Shown: positions 1 through 8,149, counted from the first letter of the stretch. The stretch is DNA of 48,552 bases from Porticoccaceae bacterium (GCA_023228865.1 JALOAH010000021.1:1-48552); one strand, 5' to 3'. Notes: generated from the sequence alone by a model not told the origin. Numbers and translations: made by a program.

Positions 1-67
1 AAGGGGGCTTATGGCGAGACGCACTCCAAGGGGGGGGGGTGGCGCAGAGCAACGCTTCCGCCTCTGG

Positions 68-586
68 TCACCCTAAGAGCAGCCCCCGCTCCGCAAAGCT
101 CACCACCCCACTGCCCGCCACGATCAGGTGATCGAGTACCCGGATCTCGACGGTCTCCAGGGCCTTGCAGATCCTTTCGGTCAGTAGTTGATCCGCCCGG
201 CTGGGCTCTGGGTTGCCGCTGGGATGGTTGTGCACCAGGATGACTGCAGCGGCATTGGCGTCCAGTGCCCGCTTGACCACCTCCCTGGGGTAGACCGCAG
301 CACCATCAATCGTACCCTGAAACAGGATCTCCAGCCCCAGTACCCCGTGGCGTGTGTCCAGTAACACCAGGCCAAACACCTCCCGAGGCTCATTGGCCAA
401 ACTCAGGGTCAGATACTGCCGGGTAACATCGGGGCTGGTGAGGTAGTGACTGCGCTGGAAACGGGATTCCATGATAGATCTCGCCGTGGCCAGTACATCG
501 TCCTCGTTCATCAGGCGCAGGGTATCGGAATCGCCGGCCCGGATGGCATAGGCCCGGCAGTCGTTGACTTCATCTTTTTGCTTCAT
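68..586 (-). CDS. RadC-family JAB/JAMM-domain protein (mobile-element type)
   Basis: 172-aa RadC/JAB-domain protein. The JAMM metal motif is intact: His119 and His121 in HNHPSGNPEPSRAD with Asp132, and a likely catalytic Glu69 in PREVF. It is shorter than chromosomal RadC (about 220 aa) and has only a reduced N-terminal region before the JAB domain, as is typical of copies on conjugative elements and genomic islands. The JAMM fold suggests a zinc metalloprotease-like activity; the historical DNA-repair role of RadC is not well supported. The ATG follows a good ribosome site (GAGGACGCAATC-ATG). It is the last gene of a leftward run of five element genes and is preceded by a hairpin at 605-630. 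Family assignment is secure; function is not. Confidence 0.9.
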   Translation of the reverse strand: MKQKDEVNDCRAYAIRAGDSDTLRLMNEDDVLATARSIMESRFQRSHYLTSPDVTRQYLTLSLANEPREVFGLVLLDTRHGVLGLEILFQGTIDGAAVYPREVVKRALDANAAAVILVHNHPSGNPEPSRADQLLTERICKALETVEIRVLDHLIVAGSGVVSFAERGLLLG

Positions 587-604
587 GATTGCGTCCTCAA
601 GTGA

Positions 605-630
605 CCTGCCACCCCCGCCGGGGTGACAGG
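605..630 (-). promoter_or_regulatory. Intergenic hairpin before the radC-like gene
   Basis: CCTG/CAGG and CACCCC/GGGGTG arms pair around a 4-base loop (cgcc), with one mismatch between the two stem segments. It lies 19 bases upstream of the radC-like start, close to the ribosome site. It is one of five GC hairpins found one per gap in this gene run. A role in attenuation, RNA processing or translation is inference. Confidence 0.5.
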
Positions 631-679
631 GGTTATGTCTGCCGTTGGCAGTGGATACGGCACGGGGCCACGGGTGGCC

Positions 680-1660
680 TCACTCCTCCGTGGCCAGTTG
701 GCTGTGTTGGGGCGTTACCTCAATGGCATCGTTGGCCTTGCGCTGAAGCTTGGCCGCCAGGGTGGGTGTGCCTGCCTGACCAACCACCTGCCCGTCGGGG
801 GATCCAGAAACCGGGGCGGCTGATGCTGTGCCTCCGTCCTGGCTCGCCTCACCGGCACTGTCGTTGTAAAACTCCTCCAGAATGGCCGGCACCTCCTCGT
901 CATCCTCCTCGAACGCGGCATTGGCAAAGCCCAGACGCGCTGCTTCATCCAGGGCTGCCTGGTTGAACCCAGACGCCAGACGCTGCTCATGGGTGGTCCG
1001 TGCTTCGGCAATGGCATCCTCCAGTGTCATGCCGTCGCGCACGCCAATGTCCACAAAGAAGATGGGCGCCCGGTGACTCTGGGTGGTGCTCTTGCCCCTC
1101 AACTTCAGTTCCAGCGGCAAACAGGCCAACAGCCCCCCGGACACCGCCTCGAAGTAGGCAAGCCGTGCCATCAGGGTGCGGATGCTGTTAAAGCCCGTGG
1201 TGCGAAAGATGAAGGTGCCCAGGCTGTCATCGTCACCAATGCGCACGTTCAGCCGCCCATAGGCCTTGCAGCGCCCGCCCGTCCCCAGTGTGCAGAGGTT
1301 GGGGCCGGGACAGGGCAGGGTGGACATGCCATCGGCGGTATGGCGCCGGCAGGTGATCCCATCTCCGGCACACACCGGTCGGCCATTGCTGCGGTCGAAC
1401 AGGGTGTAGGCGGCTCGGAAATTCAGGTCGGGATCGTTGAACAGCAGCATTACGGGGATCTCCCGCAACTTGCCGTGAGGTTTTTGCTGGCGCAACTGCT
1501 CATCGAGGGGATGTTTGATCCATCCCTCGGGCGTCTGCAATAGGCTGGTGAGAGTGAACTGGTCGTCTTTCTCCGGCAAGCGCTTGCCGTTCTTCTCGAC
1601 GACACGGCCGATACTGATTCTGCCCAGCACGGGCGGGGTAATAGCGAGACCTTTGATCAT
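680..1660 (-). CDS. Cys-rich 'hydrolase or metal-binding' protein of integrative elements
   Basis: 326-aa protein of a family that databases label only 'hydrolase or metal-binding protein', common on integrative conjugative elements and plasmids. A cysteine cluster at residues 97-131 (C97, C104, C117, C123, C131; segments VCAGDGITC and LPCPGPNLCTLGTGGRC) looks like a zinc- or iron-binding knuckle. The C-terminal third is acidic and low-complexity (FEEDDEEVPAILEEF), then Ala/Gly/Gln-rich, probably disordered. The start is ATG at 1660 because it has a ribosome site (GAGGAACACCACC-ATG); the frame stays open further upstream without one. It sits between the YqaJ-type nuclease and radC, suggesting element DNA maintenance or recombination. 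No catalytic motif for a hydrolase is recognisable. Confidence 0.7.
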   Translation of the reverse strand: MIKGLAITPPVLGRISIGRVVEKNGKRLPEKDDQFTLTSLLQTPEGWIKHPLDEQLRQQKPHGKLREIPVMLLFNDPDLNFRAAYTLFDRSNGRPVCAGDGITCRRHTADGMSTLPCPGPNLCTLGTGGRCKAYGRLNVRIGDDDSLGTFIFRTTGFNSIRTLMARLAYFEAVSGGLLACLPLELKLRGKSTTQSHRAPIFFVDIGVRDGMTLEDAIAEARTTHEQRLASGFNQAALDEAARLGFANAAFEEDDEEVPAILEEFYNDSAGEASQDGGTASAAPVSGSPDGQVVGQAGTPTLAAKLQRKANDAIEVTPQHSQLATEE

Positions 1661-1738
1661 GGTGGTGTTCCTCATAGTAAGAATGGACGGTATGGAAAAT
1701 GGATAACCGGTCAAAGCCGGTGTTGGGGACATAAAAAG

Positions 1739-1766
1739 GCCGGTGCGGGGCAGTCCCGACACCGGC
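1739..1766 (-). terminator. Hairpin with T-run between the YqaJ gene and the metal-binding gene
   Basis: GCCGGTGCGGG (1739-1749) pairs with CCCG-a-CACCGGC (1755-1766) around a 5-base loop. On the minus strand the stem is followed by CTTTTTAT, so it looks like a rho-independent terminator or attenuator after the YqaJ gene (stop at 1836). It begins 79 bases before the next start codon. Confidence 0.55.
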
Positions 1767-1835
1767 AAGGCTCCAGGGGGAGGGAATGGTGCGTGGTAAT
1801 GCAGCTATCGGTGACGATGCCTGACTGCCCTGGAT

Positions 1836-2843
1836 TCAGGTTCGTACCAGAAAGCGACGGCTACCGGGTCGGATCAGGGGATACCGTTCGAGCACATCGG
1901 GGTGATCCCGCAGCAGCGCCGCCGTATCCAGGCCGGTACTGTCCTTGCTGCGCTTCCAGGTGACAAAGCCGGAATGGAATACCGCCTTGGTGGCGTCACC
2001 CAGGGTCTGTTGCAGCGTCTGCTTCAGATCCTGCTCCACTCGCTCCAGCTCGGCGATCTCCTCCCGGGTGGACACCAGGGCATCGAACATCGCGCAGAGT
2101 TGGGAGTTGGTGGCGAAGTCCAGTGTCTCCCCGTTGTCCTGGGGGAAGAGGCACTGCAGCGCTCTGGCGGACGAATCGGTGCCATCTGCCGGGGGTGGCG
2201 TATCATTCACCACACAATCCCAGAAGCGACGTTCCAGCCCGATCAGGTTGGCGATCAAAGCCTCATCCCGCTCAATGCGGTGGATTTGGATCTCCTGCCC
2301 ACAGATCAGGACACAGACATCCGCGGCCGACTTGCCGGTCACCGCCAGCTGGTGCTGAACCTGGCACTGGATATACTCCGGCACTCCATCTCGCCACAGC
2401 CTGGCGCCGTATTCTCCGGCGGTCTTGCACTCCAGTACCTGGACGTCGCTATCGCCCACCACCTGATAGTCCAGGTTGGCCAGCATCCAGCGCTTGTCAG
2501 GATCCGGGTGTTGGAGCACCGCATTGACCCGCCGCACCTTGCGTCCGGTGCGCTTGGTGTAGTGGGCAGCCACGATGGGTTCCAGGATGTTGCCCCAGTA
2601 CAGCGGCGAGCTGTCATCCTCAGCATCGGCCTTGGGCAGGCCAGCATCACGGCCGGTCTTGATCAGCCACAGCTCAAGAGCGGATTGGTAAGGGTTGAGC
2701 CCGACGGCGGCAGCGGCATCACTACCGCCAATGCCTCGCTTGCGCACCGCCAGCCAGTCTTCGCGGGGCATCTGACGGGTGGAAACCAGCCGCAGAGCCG
2801 GTCTTCGACTTTCAGTGTTGTTACGTTTCGTGGGTATGGTCAT
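1836..2843 (-). CDS. YqaJ-type viral recombinase/exonuclease family protein
   Basis: 335-aa YqaJ/lambda-exonuclease-like nuclease of the PD-(D/E)XK fold, predicted to resect double-stranded DNA 5'-3' for annealing-type recombination. Signatures in order: GIGGSDAAAAVGLNPY (residues 37-52), the GNILEPIV helix with Glu88, LANLDYQV with Asp125, and LECKTA with Glu138/Lys140. These are the expected metal and catalytic residues. The start is ATG 2843, supported by AGGAGAAAAGACC-ATG; a longer frame begins at 2879 without a ribosome site. In elements of this type the nuclease often accompanies a Bet/RecT annealase, and none is in the window. Neighbouring DUF932 and RadC-like genes fit a conjugative-element maintenance block. 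Confidence 0.9.
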   Translation of the reverse strand: MTIPTKRNNTESRRPALRLVSTRQMPREDWLAVRKRGIGGSDAAAAVGLNPYQSALELWLIKTGRDAGLPKADAEDDSSPLYWGNILEPIVAAHYTKRTGRKVRRVNAVLQHPDPDKRWMLANLDYQVVGDSDVQVLECKTAGEYGARLWRDGVPEYIQCQVQHQLAVTGKSAADVCVLICGQEIQIHRIERDEALIANLIGLERRFWDCVVNDTPPPADGTDSSARALQCLFPQDNGETLDFATNSQLCAMFDALVSTREEIAELERVEQDLKQTLQQTLGDATKAVFHSGFVTWKRSKDSTGLDTAALLRDHPDVLERYPLIRPGSRRFLVRT

Positions 2844-2892
2844 GGTCTTTTCTCCTGGTAGTCCCGTCCTCTCTGCCACAGCTCCAACAGCA

Positions 2893-2927
2893 ACAACCCC
2901 GACAGCGTCAGCCGCTGTCGGGGTTGT
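2893..2927 (-). promoter_or_regulatory. Perfect 15-bp hairpin before the YqaJ gene
   Basis: Arms 2893-2907 and 2913-2927 are perfectly complementary (core CCCCGACAGCG/CGCTGTCGGGG), with a 5-base loop. It lies 50 bases upstream of the YqaJ start and about 100 bases after the stop of the preceding DUF932 gene. There is no clean T-run, so it is not a classical terminator. It is the strongest of the five gap hairpins. Confidence 0.65.
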
Positions 2928-3027
2928 CTGTGCTGGAGGAGGGCGAAGGGAAAGGGACTGACGTGGGTAGTGGAAGTAAAGGGATGGGAAAGCTACGGGG
3001 AGGAGCCTTGGATAACGGAATAACCCC

Positions 3028-3993
3028 TCAGGCCACCATCAGCAGGGCTTCGTCCAACGCCTTGCGCTTGATTGTCGCCCCCTGGCCGAACCAGGCGGAA
3101 TCCAGCCGGGAATCCACGCTGCGGGCGCGGCGCTCGTGGTCGATGAACTCCGTCACTGCATTCAGCAGACCATAGGCCGTGCCCTCCGCCGATGGCAGGG
3201 TCGCACCTCGTCCTTCCCCTTCGAAGAGGGACAGGGATTTGGCCATGGCTCGCTCATTGGTGTTGGCGCCAGTCACCGCTTTGTTGGGGTCGGAAAAGAC
3301 ACGCAACAGGTAGTTCTTGGCCTCGTGGTGTTTCACCCGGCGTTCACTAAGCACTTTCATGCGGTACATGAACTGATCCCAGGACGACACCGTGATCCCC
3401 AGTTGCTGTTTGACGCTGTCGGCATCGAAGACCGAACGATGGGGTACCTTCACAGCTCCTGTGGATTGCTGGTTCAGTGCCACAGCCAGGGTGTTGTTGC
3501 ACACCACCCGGATACTGGTGAACTGGGCTGTGGTGGCCATGGTGCCGTCACAGGCAGTGGCGAGCAGGATGTAGGCATTGCTCACGTCCTTGCCCTTGAG
3601 CGCCGTGGACTGTCCGGTGCGCGCCAGCGCCCAGATCTTGCGGCCTCCCTTCAGGGAACCCGCGGTCTCCAGGGCAAAGCCCGACACTTCTGTCAGATCC
3701 CGGTAGAACTCAAGGATCTCCTGGGGCTGAACCACGTTGTAGCGGTGACCCACCACCGACAAGGGGTCGTGGGTGTCGGAGCGATAGAGTACCTTGCTCT
3801 CGGGGAAGGCCTTGATCTCCCCCAGATAACCCCGATCGCCGATTAAAAAGCGTACAGGGGTTTCTTCGATACGCCAGTTCAGACCGGCTTGAATGACCCA
3901 GTCTTCGATAGGTCGGTTGGCTGTAAGCCGATTGCCCAGGCCGTGCCAGGGTGTTTGGCCGATGTAGGCCATATTGTCGATAAGGTGTGTCAT
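3028..3993 (-). CDS. DUF932-domain phage/plasmid-like protein
   Basis: 321-aa DUF932 protein, a family found on phages, plasmids and integrative elements and of unknown biochemical function. Recognisable features are the N-terminal YIGQTPWHGLGNRL region, the YRSDTHDPLSVVGHRYNVVQPQEILEF block near residues 65-95, and a central RVVCNNTLAVAL segment. No signal peptide or membrane helix is seen. The start is ATG 3993, preceded by AGGAGATTTACC; the open frame extends to 4056 but without a ribosome site. It is second in the leftward run, with a hairpin (4021-4047) just upstream. An accessory role to the neighbouring YqaJ nuclease is plausible from position only. Confidence 0.88.
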   Translation of the reverse strand: MTHLIDNMAYIGQTPWHGLGNRLTANRPIEDWVIQAGLNWRIEETPVRFLIGDRGYLGEIKAFPESKVLYRSDTHDPLSVVGHRYNVVQPQEILEFYRDLTEVSGFALETAGSLKGGRKIWALARTGQSTALKGKDVSNAYILLATACDGTMATTAQFTSIRVVCNNTLAVALNQQSTGAVKVPHRSVFDADSVKQQLGITVSSWDQFMYRMKVLSERRVKHHEAKNYLLRVFSDPNKAVTGANTNERAMAKSLSLFEGEGRGATLPSAEGTAYGLLNAVTEFIDHERRARSVDSRLDSAWFGQGATIKRKALDEALLMVA

Positions 3994-4020
3994 GGTAAAT
4001 CTCCTGTCAGAAACAGACAT

Positions 4021-4047
4021 ACCCCGGCTGCGGCAGCAGCCAGGGGT
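4021..4047 (-). promoter_or_regulatory. Hairpin before the DUF932 gene
   Basis: ACCCC-GGCTGC (4021-4031) pairs with GCAGCC-a-GGGGT (4036-4047) around a GGCA loop with one bulged base. It lies 28 bases upstream of the DUF932 start and just above its ribosome site. No T-run follows on the minus strand. Confidence 0.5.
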
Positions 4048-4107
4048 AATGAACAATGGAAAAGGAAAGTTGGGAGAAGCGTAGAATGAGCCAGCCAGGC
4101 GCTGCCC

Positions 4108-4563
4108 TCAGACATAATCTTCCGCATAGCCGTCCGGATAGCCGTCCGGATAGTCGCCAGGATAGCCGTCTCCAGCGTAGCGAGCGCGCCCCTCGGGGTG
4201 ATGTGTGGCAGTAAACTGGCCATCGATCACCAGGTGATTGGAGGGCTGACTGAAGCGGTGGCCGCAGCGAAGGCACTGGTGATTGTCGAGCATGTGCTCA
4301 TCCACCACCTCGCCCAGGGTGGCGCCAGCTTTGCCGCCCATTACCCCCCAAAGCAGTGTGCCAACAATGGCGCCGGTCAGTCCGCCAACCAGGCGACCGG
4401 GTGGGCCGCCGATGAGGCCGACCTGAGTGCCAATGCGGGCACCCTTCAGCGTGGCGGAAACACCGGCGCCGATGCCGGCAGCGGTACCCAGGGTGCGCCC
4501 CACGCGCTTGGCGTAGTTGCGGGAGAGAACATGATCAGAACGACAGACGGGACAACGTGTCAT
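4108..4563 (-). CDS. Split zinc-ribbon protein with glycine-zipper core and Tyr/Gly/Asp repeats
   Basis: 151-aa protein not matched to a named family. Two CxxC pairs (C4/C7 in TRCPVCRSD; C97/C100 in HQCLRCGHRF) could form one zinc ribbon. Between them lies a Gly/Ala-rich hydrophobic stretch (residues 24-82, e.g. GTAAGIGAGVSATLKGARIG) like a glycine-zipper membrane segment. The C-terminus carries short tandem repeats (YPGDYPDGYPDGYAEDY) encoded by a 12-base DNA repeat at about 4128-4170. The ATG follows a GAGGTAATTCCT ribosome site. It is the first gene of the leftward run, so it lies nearest the promoter. A membrane-associated metal-binding role is only a guess. Confidence 0.65.
   Translation of the reverse strand: MTRCPVCRSDHVLSRNYAKRVGRTLGTAAGIGAGVSATLKGARIGTQVGLIGGPPGRLVGGLTGAIVGTLLWGVMGGKAGATLGEVVDEHMLDNHQCLRCGHRFSQPSNHLVIDGQFTATHHPEGRARYAGDGYPGDYPDGYPDGYAEDYV
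4128..4170. repeat. Short tandem repeat of about 12 bases inside the zinc-ribbon gene
   Basis: ATAGCCGTCCGG occurs in near-perfect tandem copies, with degenerate units on either side (atagtcgccagg, atagccgtctcc). In the gene it encodes repeated Tyr-Pro-(Gly/Asp)-(Asp/Gly) units at the protein C-terminus. Copy number could vary by slippage. Confidence 0.6.
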
Positions 4564-4589
4564 AGGAATTACCTCGTATGAGTGGAAAG

Positions 4590-4612
4590 GCCCGGCAGCG
4601 AGTCCGCCGGGC
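4590..4612 (-). promoter_or_regulatory. Hairpin before the zinc-ribbon gene
   Basis: GCCCGGC (4590-4596) pairs with GCCGGGC (4606-4612) around a 9-base loop, 27 bases upstream of the start codon. On the minus strand it is followed by CTTTCC, a poor T-run. It is the first of the five gap hairpins of this leftward run. Confidence 0.5.
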
Positions 4613-5020
4613 TCATAGAGGTGATGTAGGTTTCAATCTTCATTGAAGTGTTAAAATGAAGTAAAGACCTTTTAAGCTTCTATGAGGATCCAGAGGAAGG
4701 GGGGTTGAGGCTTCGGTCAGACTTTGTTCTGGTTCCATACAGAAGCGCAGCCGGCGGGTTACACCGTATGCTGGCAATGCAGTTCCCATGTATGGACGTA
4801 GTTGTGGCGGCTTTGTGTAAGTTGATTAAACAGGCCAGGATCGCTTAAATAGTTGCGCCCTCTTTAACAGATTCTGTGATTCCAATATTGTCTCGGCAGG
4901 ATTTGGGGATCCCAGTGGGGTGATTGGGTAACAGATGCCGGTGTGATTCTGCGATTGCTGGTCTACGCAAGTAAGTGATATGTATTTTAATACTCATTGA
5001 ATCAAGGGATTAAACAGAAG
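4613..5020. other. Divergent intergenic region, probable promoters for both arms of the element
   Basis: About 400 bases between the leftward five-gene run and the rightward AT-rich module. No gene is seen. Base composition changes here: it is moderately AT-rich and becomes clearly AT-rich towards 5000. TTGCTG followed 18 bases later by TATGTA (about 4957-4986) could be a sigma-70 promoter for the rightward genes, but the match is weak. Promoters for the leftward run must also lie here or at the hairpin; I cannot pin them down. Confidence 0.4.
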
Positions 5021-6196
5021 ATGACTGATAGGAATCCGAAAAAACCTAACCCCCAATTTTTTTTATTGTATTTGAATGAAAAATTTAAAGTGCTGGATGA
5101 GTTTTTTCCGTTGTCTCACCTGTGCGGAATCGCTGGCCTATCCAAGAATAGCTTTCTTGAAGAAGCAAAGAGAAGAAATATAGAAGTCTGGTTCAAGCCT
5201 CCTGAAGACGCGGATATACGGCTGTTTCCAATAAGAGATGTGCTCTTAAGCCAAATCAAAAGCGAATTGGATTATCTAAGTGTCTTGTCGGGAGATGCAT
5301 TTGGATCCCTCGGGATTTTGATCCCTGATACACATGTTCTCGTAAGTGTAGGGGTGCCTATGGACATGGATTATTTGTTGATTTCATTTCAAGATCTAAG
5401 GTGGCATACCAGCAATCAGCTCTGCATTTTCATGGAGGGGGTTAGGAAGGAAGATAATAAATATCTTCAAGGAAATGGGGGTGAGGGTTCTGAATCAAGT
5501 CAATACAGGCACTACAAATTTGTGCAAAACGATGATTCGCTGCCAAAAGTTTTCATAACATGTGAAAAGCAAAAAGAAAAGCCGGACAGACCAATAACGT
5601 TGGATGAAGAAAGGGTTCGAAGAATCGAAGTTAACAAGATGAACTTGTACGTAGAAAAAACAAAACTTCTTGTGCTTGGTTATAGAAAGGCTCTTATTTC
5701 TGAGATGGAGGAATTCAAATCTTATTTGTTACGCCTGATGGACTTGGAGGCTATGCCTTTTCTTGATTTTCCTGAAAAGCTTTTTTACATATTTGTGATT
5801 ACGTGTAGGAATCTTGATCGTGCAAAACTAGGCGAACGTGTGAACAGGAAGTTAGTCGTCGAGGAGCTTGTTATCGTGGGTTTTGGGAAAAAGCTCGCGG
5901 AGGATATCGCTACTTTAATAGTCAACACAAAATCATCATCTGGGAAACGAAAGAGATTCTTGAAGAGGGCTGGCATTAGTGACGACGATCAGCTTAGATC
6001 ATTGAATATTATGAGTTTATTCAAAGCATTTGCGGAGCATTACAAAGCCGGCAGAGATTTTGAGGCAAACGAAATCTTGAGAAGTCTAACGGTAGATTTT
6101 GGTTATCCAGATGAAGCTGCTAGGAAGCTATCGCCATTAGTTGCTGGCACTGATGATAGTGAGTCTTGGAAAGGATATCCTCTCAATATTTCATAG
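5021..6196 (+). CDS. Hypothetical protein, AT-rich, upstream of AlpA/YfjI
   Basis: 391-aa protein that I do not recognise. It is mixed charged and hydrophobic with no signal peptide or clear membrane helix, so probably cytoplasmic. The N-terminal third (residues 8-110) has a compact alpha/beta appearance (LYLNEKFKVLDEFFPLSHLCGIAGLSKNSFLEEAKRR could be a degenerate helix-turn-helix). The middle is charged (EKQKEKPDRPITLDEERVRRIEVNKMN). A C-terminal helical region includes RKRFLKRAGISDDDQLRSLNIMSLFKAF. The start is ATG 5021 with an upstream AAGGGA; a TTG at 4997 in frame is less likely. The gene is visibly richer in A and T than the leftward genes, suggesting separate acquisition. It lies 149 bases before the AlpA gene in the same direction, a position where genomic islands often carry uncharacterised cargo. 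Confidence 0.75.
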   Translation: MTDRNPKKPNPQFFLLYLNEKFKVLDEFFPLSHLCGIAGLSKNSFLEEAKRRNIEVWFKPPEDADIRLFPIRDVLLSQIKSELDYLSVLSGDAFGSLGILIPDTHVLVSVGVPMDMDYLLISFQDLRWHTSNQLCIFMEGVRKEDNKYLQGNGGEGSESSQYRHYKFVQNDDSLPKVFITCEKQKEKPDRPITLDEERVRRIEVNKMNLYVEKTKLLVLGYRKALISEMEEFKSYLLRLMDLEAMPFLDFPEKLFYIFVITCRNLDRAKLGERVNRKLVVEELVIVGFGKKLAEDIATLIVNTKSSSGKRKRFLKRAGISDDDQLRSLNIMSLFKAFAEHYKAGRDFEANEILRSLTVDFGYPDEAARKLSPLVAGTDDSESWKGYPLNIS

Positions 6197-6345
6197 ACAG
6201 CCCCTTCTGTGGGGAGAATTTTTTACTTTTTTTCCCCCTGCTTTTCCCAATTTTATCTCTATTCTGATACGTGCTACTACGGACTTAGAGTCCCTGATAG
6301 CAGTTAAATATCATTGTAAAAACAATCGGATATAGAGGATATAGA

Positions 6346-6570
6346 ATGCTTAAAAATGCTGCCCCCAATCTCTGGAGCCCAAGCGACGTCTGTGGATACT
6401 TTGGCATAGCGGAAAGCACGTTGTATGACTGGCTGAACGAAAAATCGCCACGGCATAAGGCTGATTTTCCTGAGCCAATTTACCTATCGAGTCGATGCGT
6501 TCGTTATCGTGATAGCGATATACATGCATGGGTTAACCAAAAATTAGAGGGGGGTGCTGGCGATGAATAA
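6346..6570 (+). CDS. AlpA-family helix-turn-helix regulator/excisionase-like protein
   Basis: 74-aa small winged-helix protein of the AlpA/MerR-like excisionase class. The body reads LWSPSDVCGYFGIAESTLYDWLNE (helix-turn-helix), then FPEPIYLSSRCVRYRDSDIHAWV, the usual beta-wing and last helix. In CP4-57-type prophages and islands AlpA activates integrase expression and excision, and also fits as a local regulator of the following YfjI gene. The ribosome site is clear (AGAGGATATAGA-ATG). Its end overlaps the YfjI start by 8 bases, so the two are translationally coupled. No integrase gene is in the window. Confidence 0.88.
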   Translation: MLKNAAPNLWSPSDVCGYFGIAESTLYDWLNEKSPRHKADFPEPIYLSSRCVRYRDSDIHAWVNQKLEGGAGDE

Positions 6571-8017
6571 CGTACTGATACTCCCCCAGGTTACGGACAA
6601 TCCATTTGGAAGGGTTCGTTTTCACATTGCTAAGAGAGCAGCGGATGAAGTGGAAAACAACATTAAGTCTCCTGACGGTATGTCACTTTATTGCGCCCTA
6701 TCTGCGGCTTCGTTAGCTACGCAAAAGCTCGTTAAAATAAAGTTGCCCCATGGGGCAATAGTGCCTGTCTCGACGCAAACGGTTTGCGGAGGAAACTCCG
6801 GGGATAGAAAGTCCGCAACGGCTAATAAGTTTTTTTCCGAGTTTGACGAGTTTGAAAAAGAGTTACGACGTAGTTACGAAAATGAATTGGTAACCTTTCT
6901 TCGTGACCAGAAAAAGTGGCAGAAAAAGCAATCACTCCTTGAGAGGGCGAGAGAGCGATGTGCCAACCAAAGGCAAGATTTAACAAAATCAGAATGGGAT
7001 CTGGCTGAACATGCATTGCTAAAGCCTAGTGAGCCGAAAGTATTCCGGATTTTATACCAGGATACTACTACAGCTGGTTTGTTTCAGGGAATTTATAAGA
7101 ATTCCTCTTCTGCTGGTTTAATATCTTTGGAGGGCAGCGAACTTCTAGCAACGAACAAAGCTTACGCTGATTATCCGAAGCAAAATCAAGCGTGGGATGG
7201 CCAGACAATACGGTTTGATCGAGCGAATGGGCAAACCATTTTGCTTGATGACATATATTTGTCCGTACTAATGATGATTCAGCCTGATTGGTTTTTTAGC
7301 TTCTTGCAAAAAAAGGGTGGTGATATCCGGGCGGTGGGACTTTGCGCGCGTTGGATACTTTGGTTTCCACCAAGCAAGCAGGGAGCGAGACGAGTAAATA
7401 ACTTTACATTGTCCTGGCAGCACCTTGATATGTTCAACGAGCGTATTCGAGAGTTATTAGTAGAAAACGTTGAGGCTGAGCTCGATCCGGATTTTAAGCC
7501 AGAAGTGTTGGAGTTCTCGCCAGATGCGGAAGAACTCTACATACATTACTACAACCGAATAGAAGATCAGCAACTCCCTGGTGGGATATACTTTGAGCTG
7601 GCTGACCATGCTTCAAAGTTGGCTGAGAACGCTGCGAGGGTTGCCGGCGCAATGCATAAATTTGAAGGATACCACGGTCAAGTTGACTGGCAAACACTCC
7701 AAAGCGCAATTGACATTGTGGATGCTGCCTCCGCACATTTTAGGGGTATATTCACTCCGATTCCGCAGGAAAAGCAGGATTCATGGAGCCTGGATGAATG
7801 GCTAGACAGATTTAGGATGCCGGGACATCGTTATTATAGGGATGTTGAACGCTCATATATGCAAAACTCAGGACCGTCTGGTGTTCGCCAGAAGGCCCGC
7901 TTGGATCCAGCATTAGACGAGCTAATGCGAAATGGAAGAGTGGCATTGTTTGTTGCTCCAAATTATAAAGGCAATTTAGCCCAGTGGGTGGACACCATGC
8001 CCTGGTTGCCAAGATAG
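6563..8017 (+). CDS. YfjI-family DUF3987 protein (island-encoded)
   Basis: 484-aa DUF3987/YfjI-like protein, common next to AlpA in defective prophages and genomic islands. A P-loop-like GGNSGDRKS lies at residues 76-84 and a TILLDDIYLSVLMMIQP segment in the middle resembles a Walker B region. These suggest a primase/helicase-like ATPase of island replication, though the biochemical role is not established. The start is ATG 6563, nine bases inside an alternative GTG at 6554; AGAGGGGGG upstream fits the ATG better. It overlaps the AlpA gene by 8 bases. The coding sequence is AT-rich like the two genes before it. It ends 13 bases before a strong terminator hairpin. Full length, no frameshift seen. 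Confidence 0.85.
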   Translation: MNNVLILPQVTDNPFGRVRFHIAKRAADEVENNIKSPDGMSLYCALSAASLATQKLVKIKLPHGAIVPVSTQTVCGGNSGDRKSATANKFFSEFDEFEKELRRSYENELVTFLRDQKKWQKKQSLLERARERCANQRQDLTKSEWDLAEHALLKPSEPKVFRILYQDTTTAGLFQGIYKNSSSAGLISLEGSELLATNKAYADYPKQNQAWDGQTIRFDRANGQTILLDDIYLSVLMMIQPDWFFSFLQKKGGDIRAVGLCARWILWFPPSKQGARRVNNFTLSWQHLDMFNERIRELLVENVEAELDPDFKPEVLEFSPDAEELYIHYYNRIEDQQLPGGIYFELADHASKLAENAARVAGAMHKFEGYHGQVDWQTLQSAIDIVDAASAHFRGIFTPIPQEKQDSWSLDEWLDRFRMPGHRYYRDVERSYMQNSGPSGVRQKARLDPALDELMRNGRVALFVAPNYKGNLAQWVDTMPWLPR

Positions 8018-8021
8018 TATG

Positions 8022-8069
8022 AAAAAAGCCTGCTAATTCTGCGAATTTCGCAGAATTAGCAGCTGTTTT
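8022..8069. terminator. Bidirectional terminator with perfect 16-bp stem
   Basis: A perfect inverted repeat at 8030-8062, with arms CTGCTAATTCTGCGAA and TTCGCAGAATTAGCAG and a single central base, is flanked by an A6 run on the left and TTTT on the right (after CTG). It can therefore terminate transcription in both directions. It closes the unknown-AlpA-YfjI module and separates it from insertion-sequence debris. Confidence 0.8.
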
Positions 8070-8149
8070 ATCTCAGATAACTATTCAACATGAAACCCAT
8101 GGAAAATGTGTTGACATCAATCCCTTGTCATTCTCCCTTCTGACAGTGT

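Noticed and set aside
1..67. Run of ten G near the left edge and possible further gene
   Set aside because: Too little sequence to support any feature downstream of the radC-like stop.
1902..2861. Long plus-strand open frame over the YqaJ gene
   Set aside because: The YqaJ motifs and ribosome site on the minus strand are decisive; the plus-strand translation has no recognisable motifs.
8022..8069. Attachment site or CRISPR repeat
   Set aside because: It is a single perfect inverted repeat flanked by A and T runs, so a terminator is the simpler reading; no spaced repeats exist in the window.
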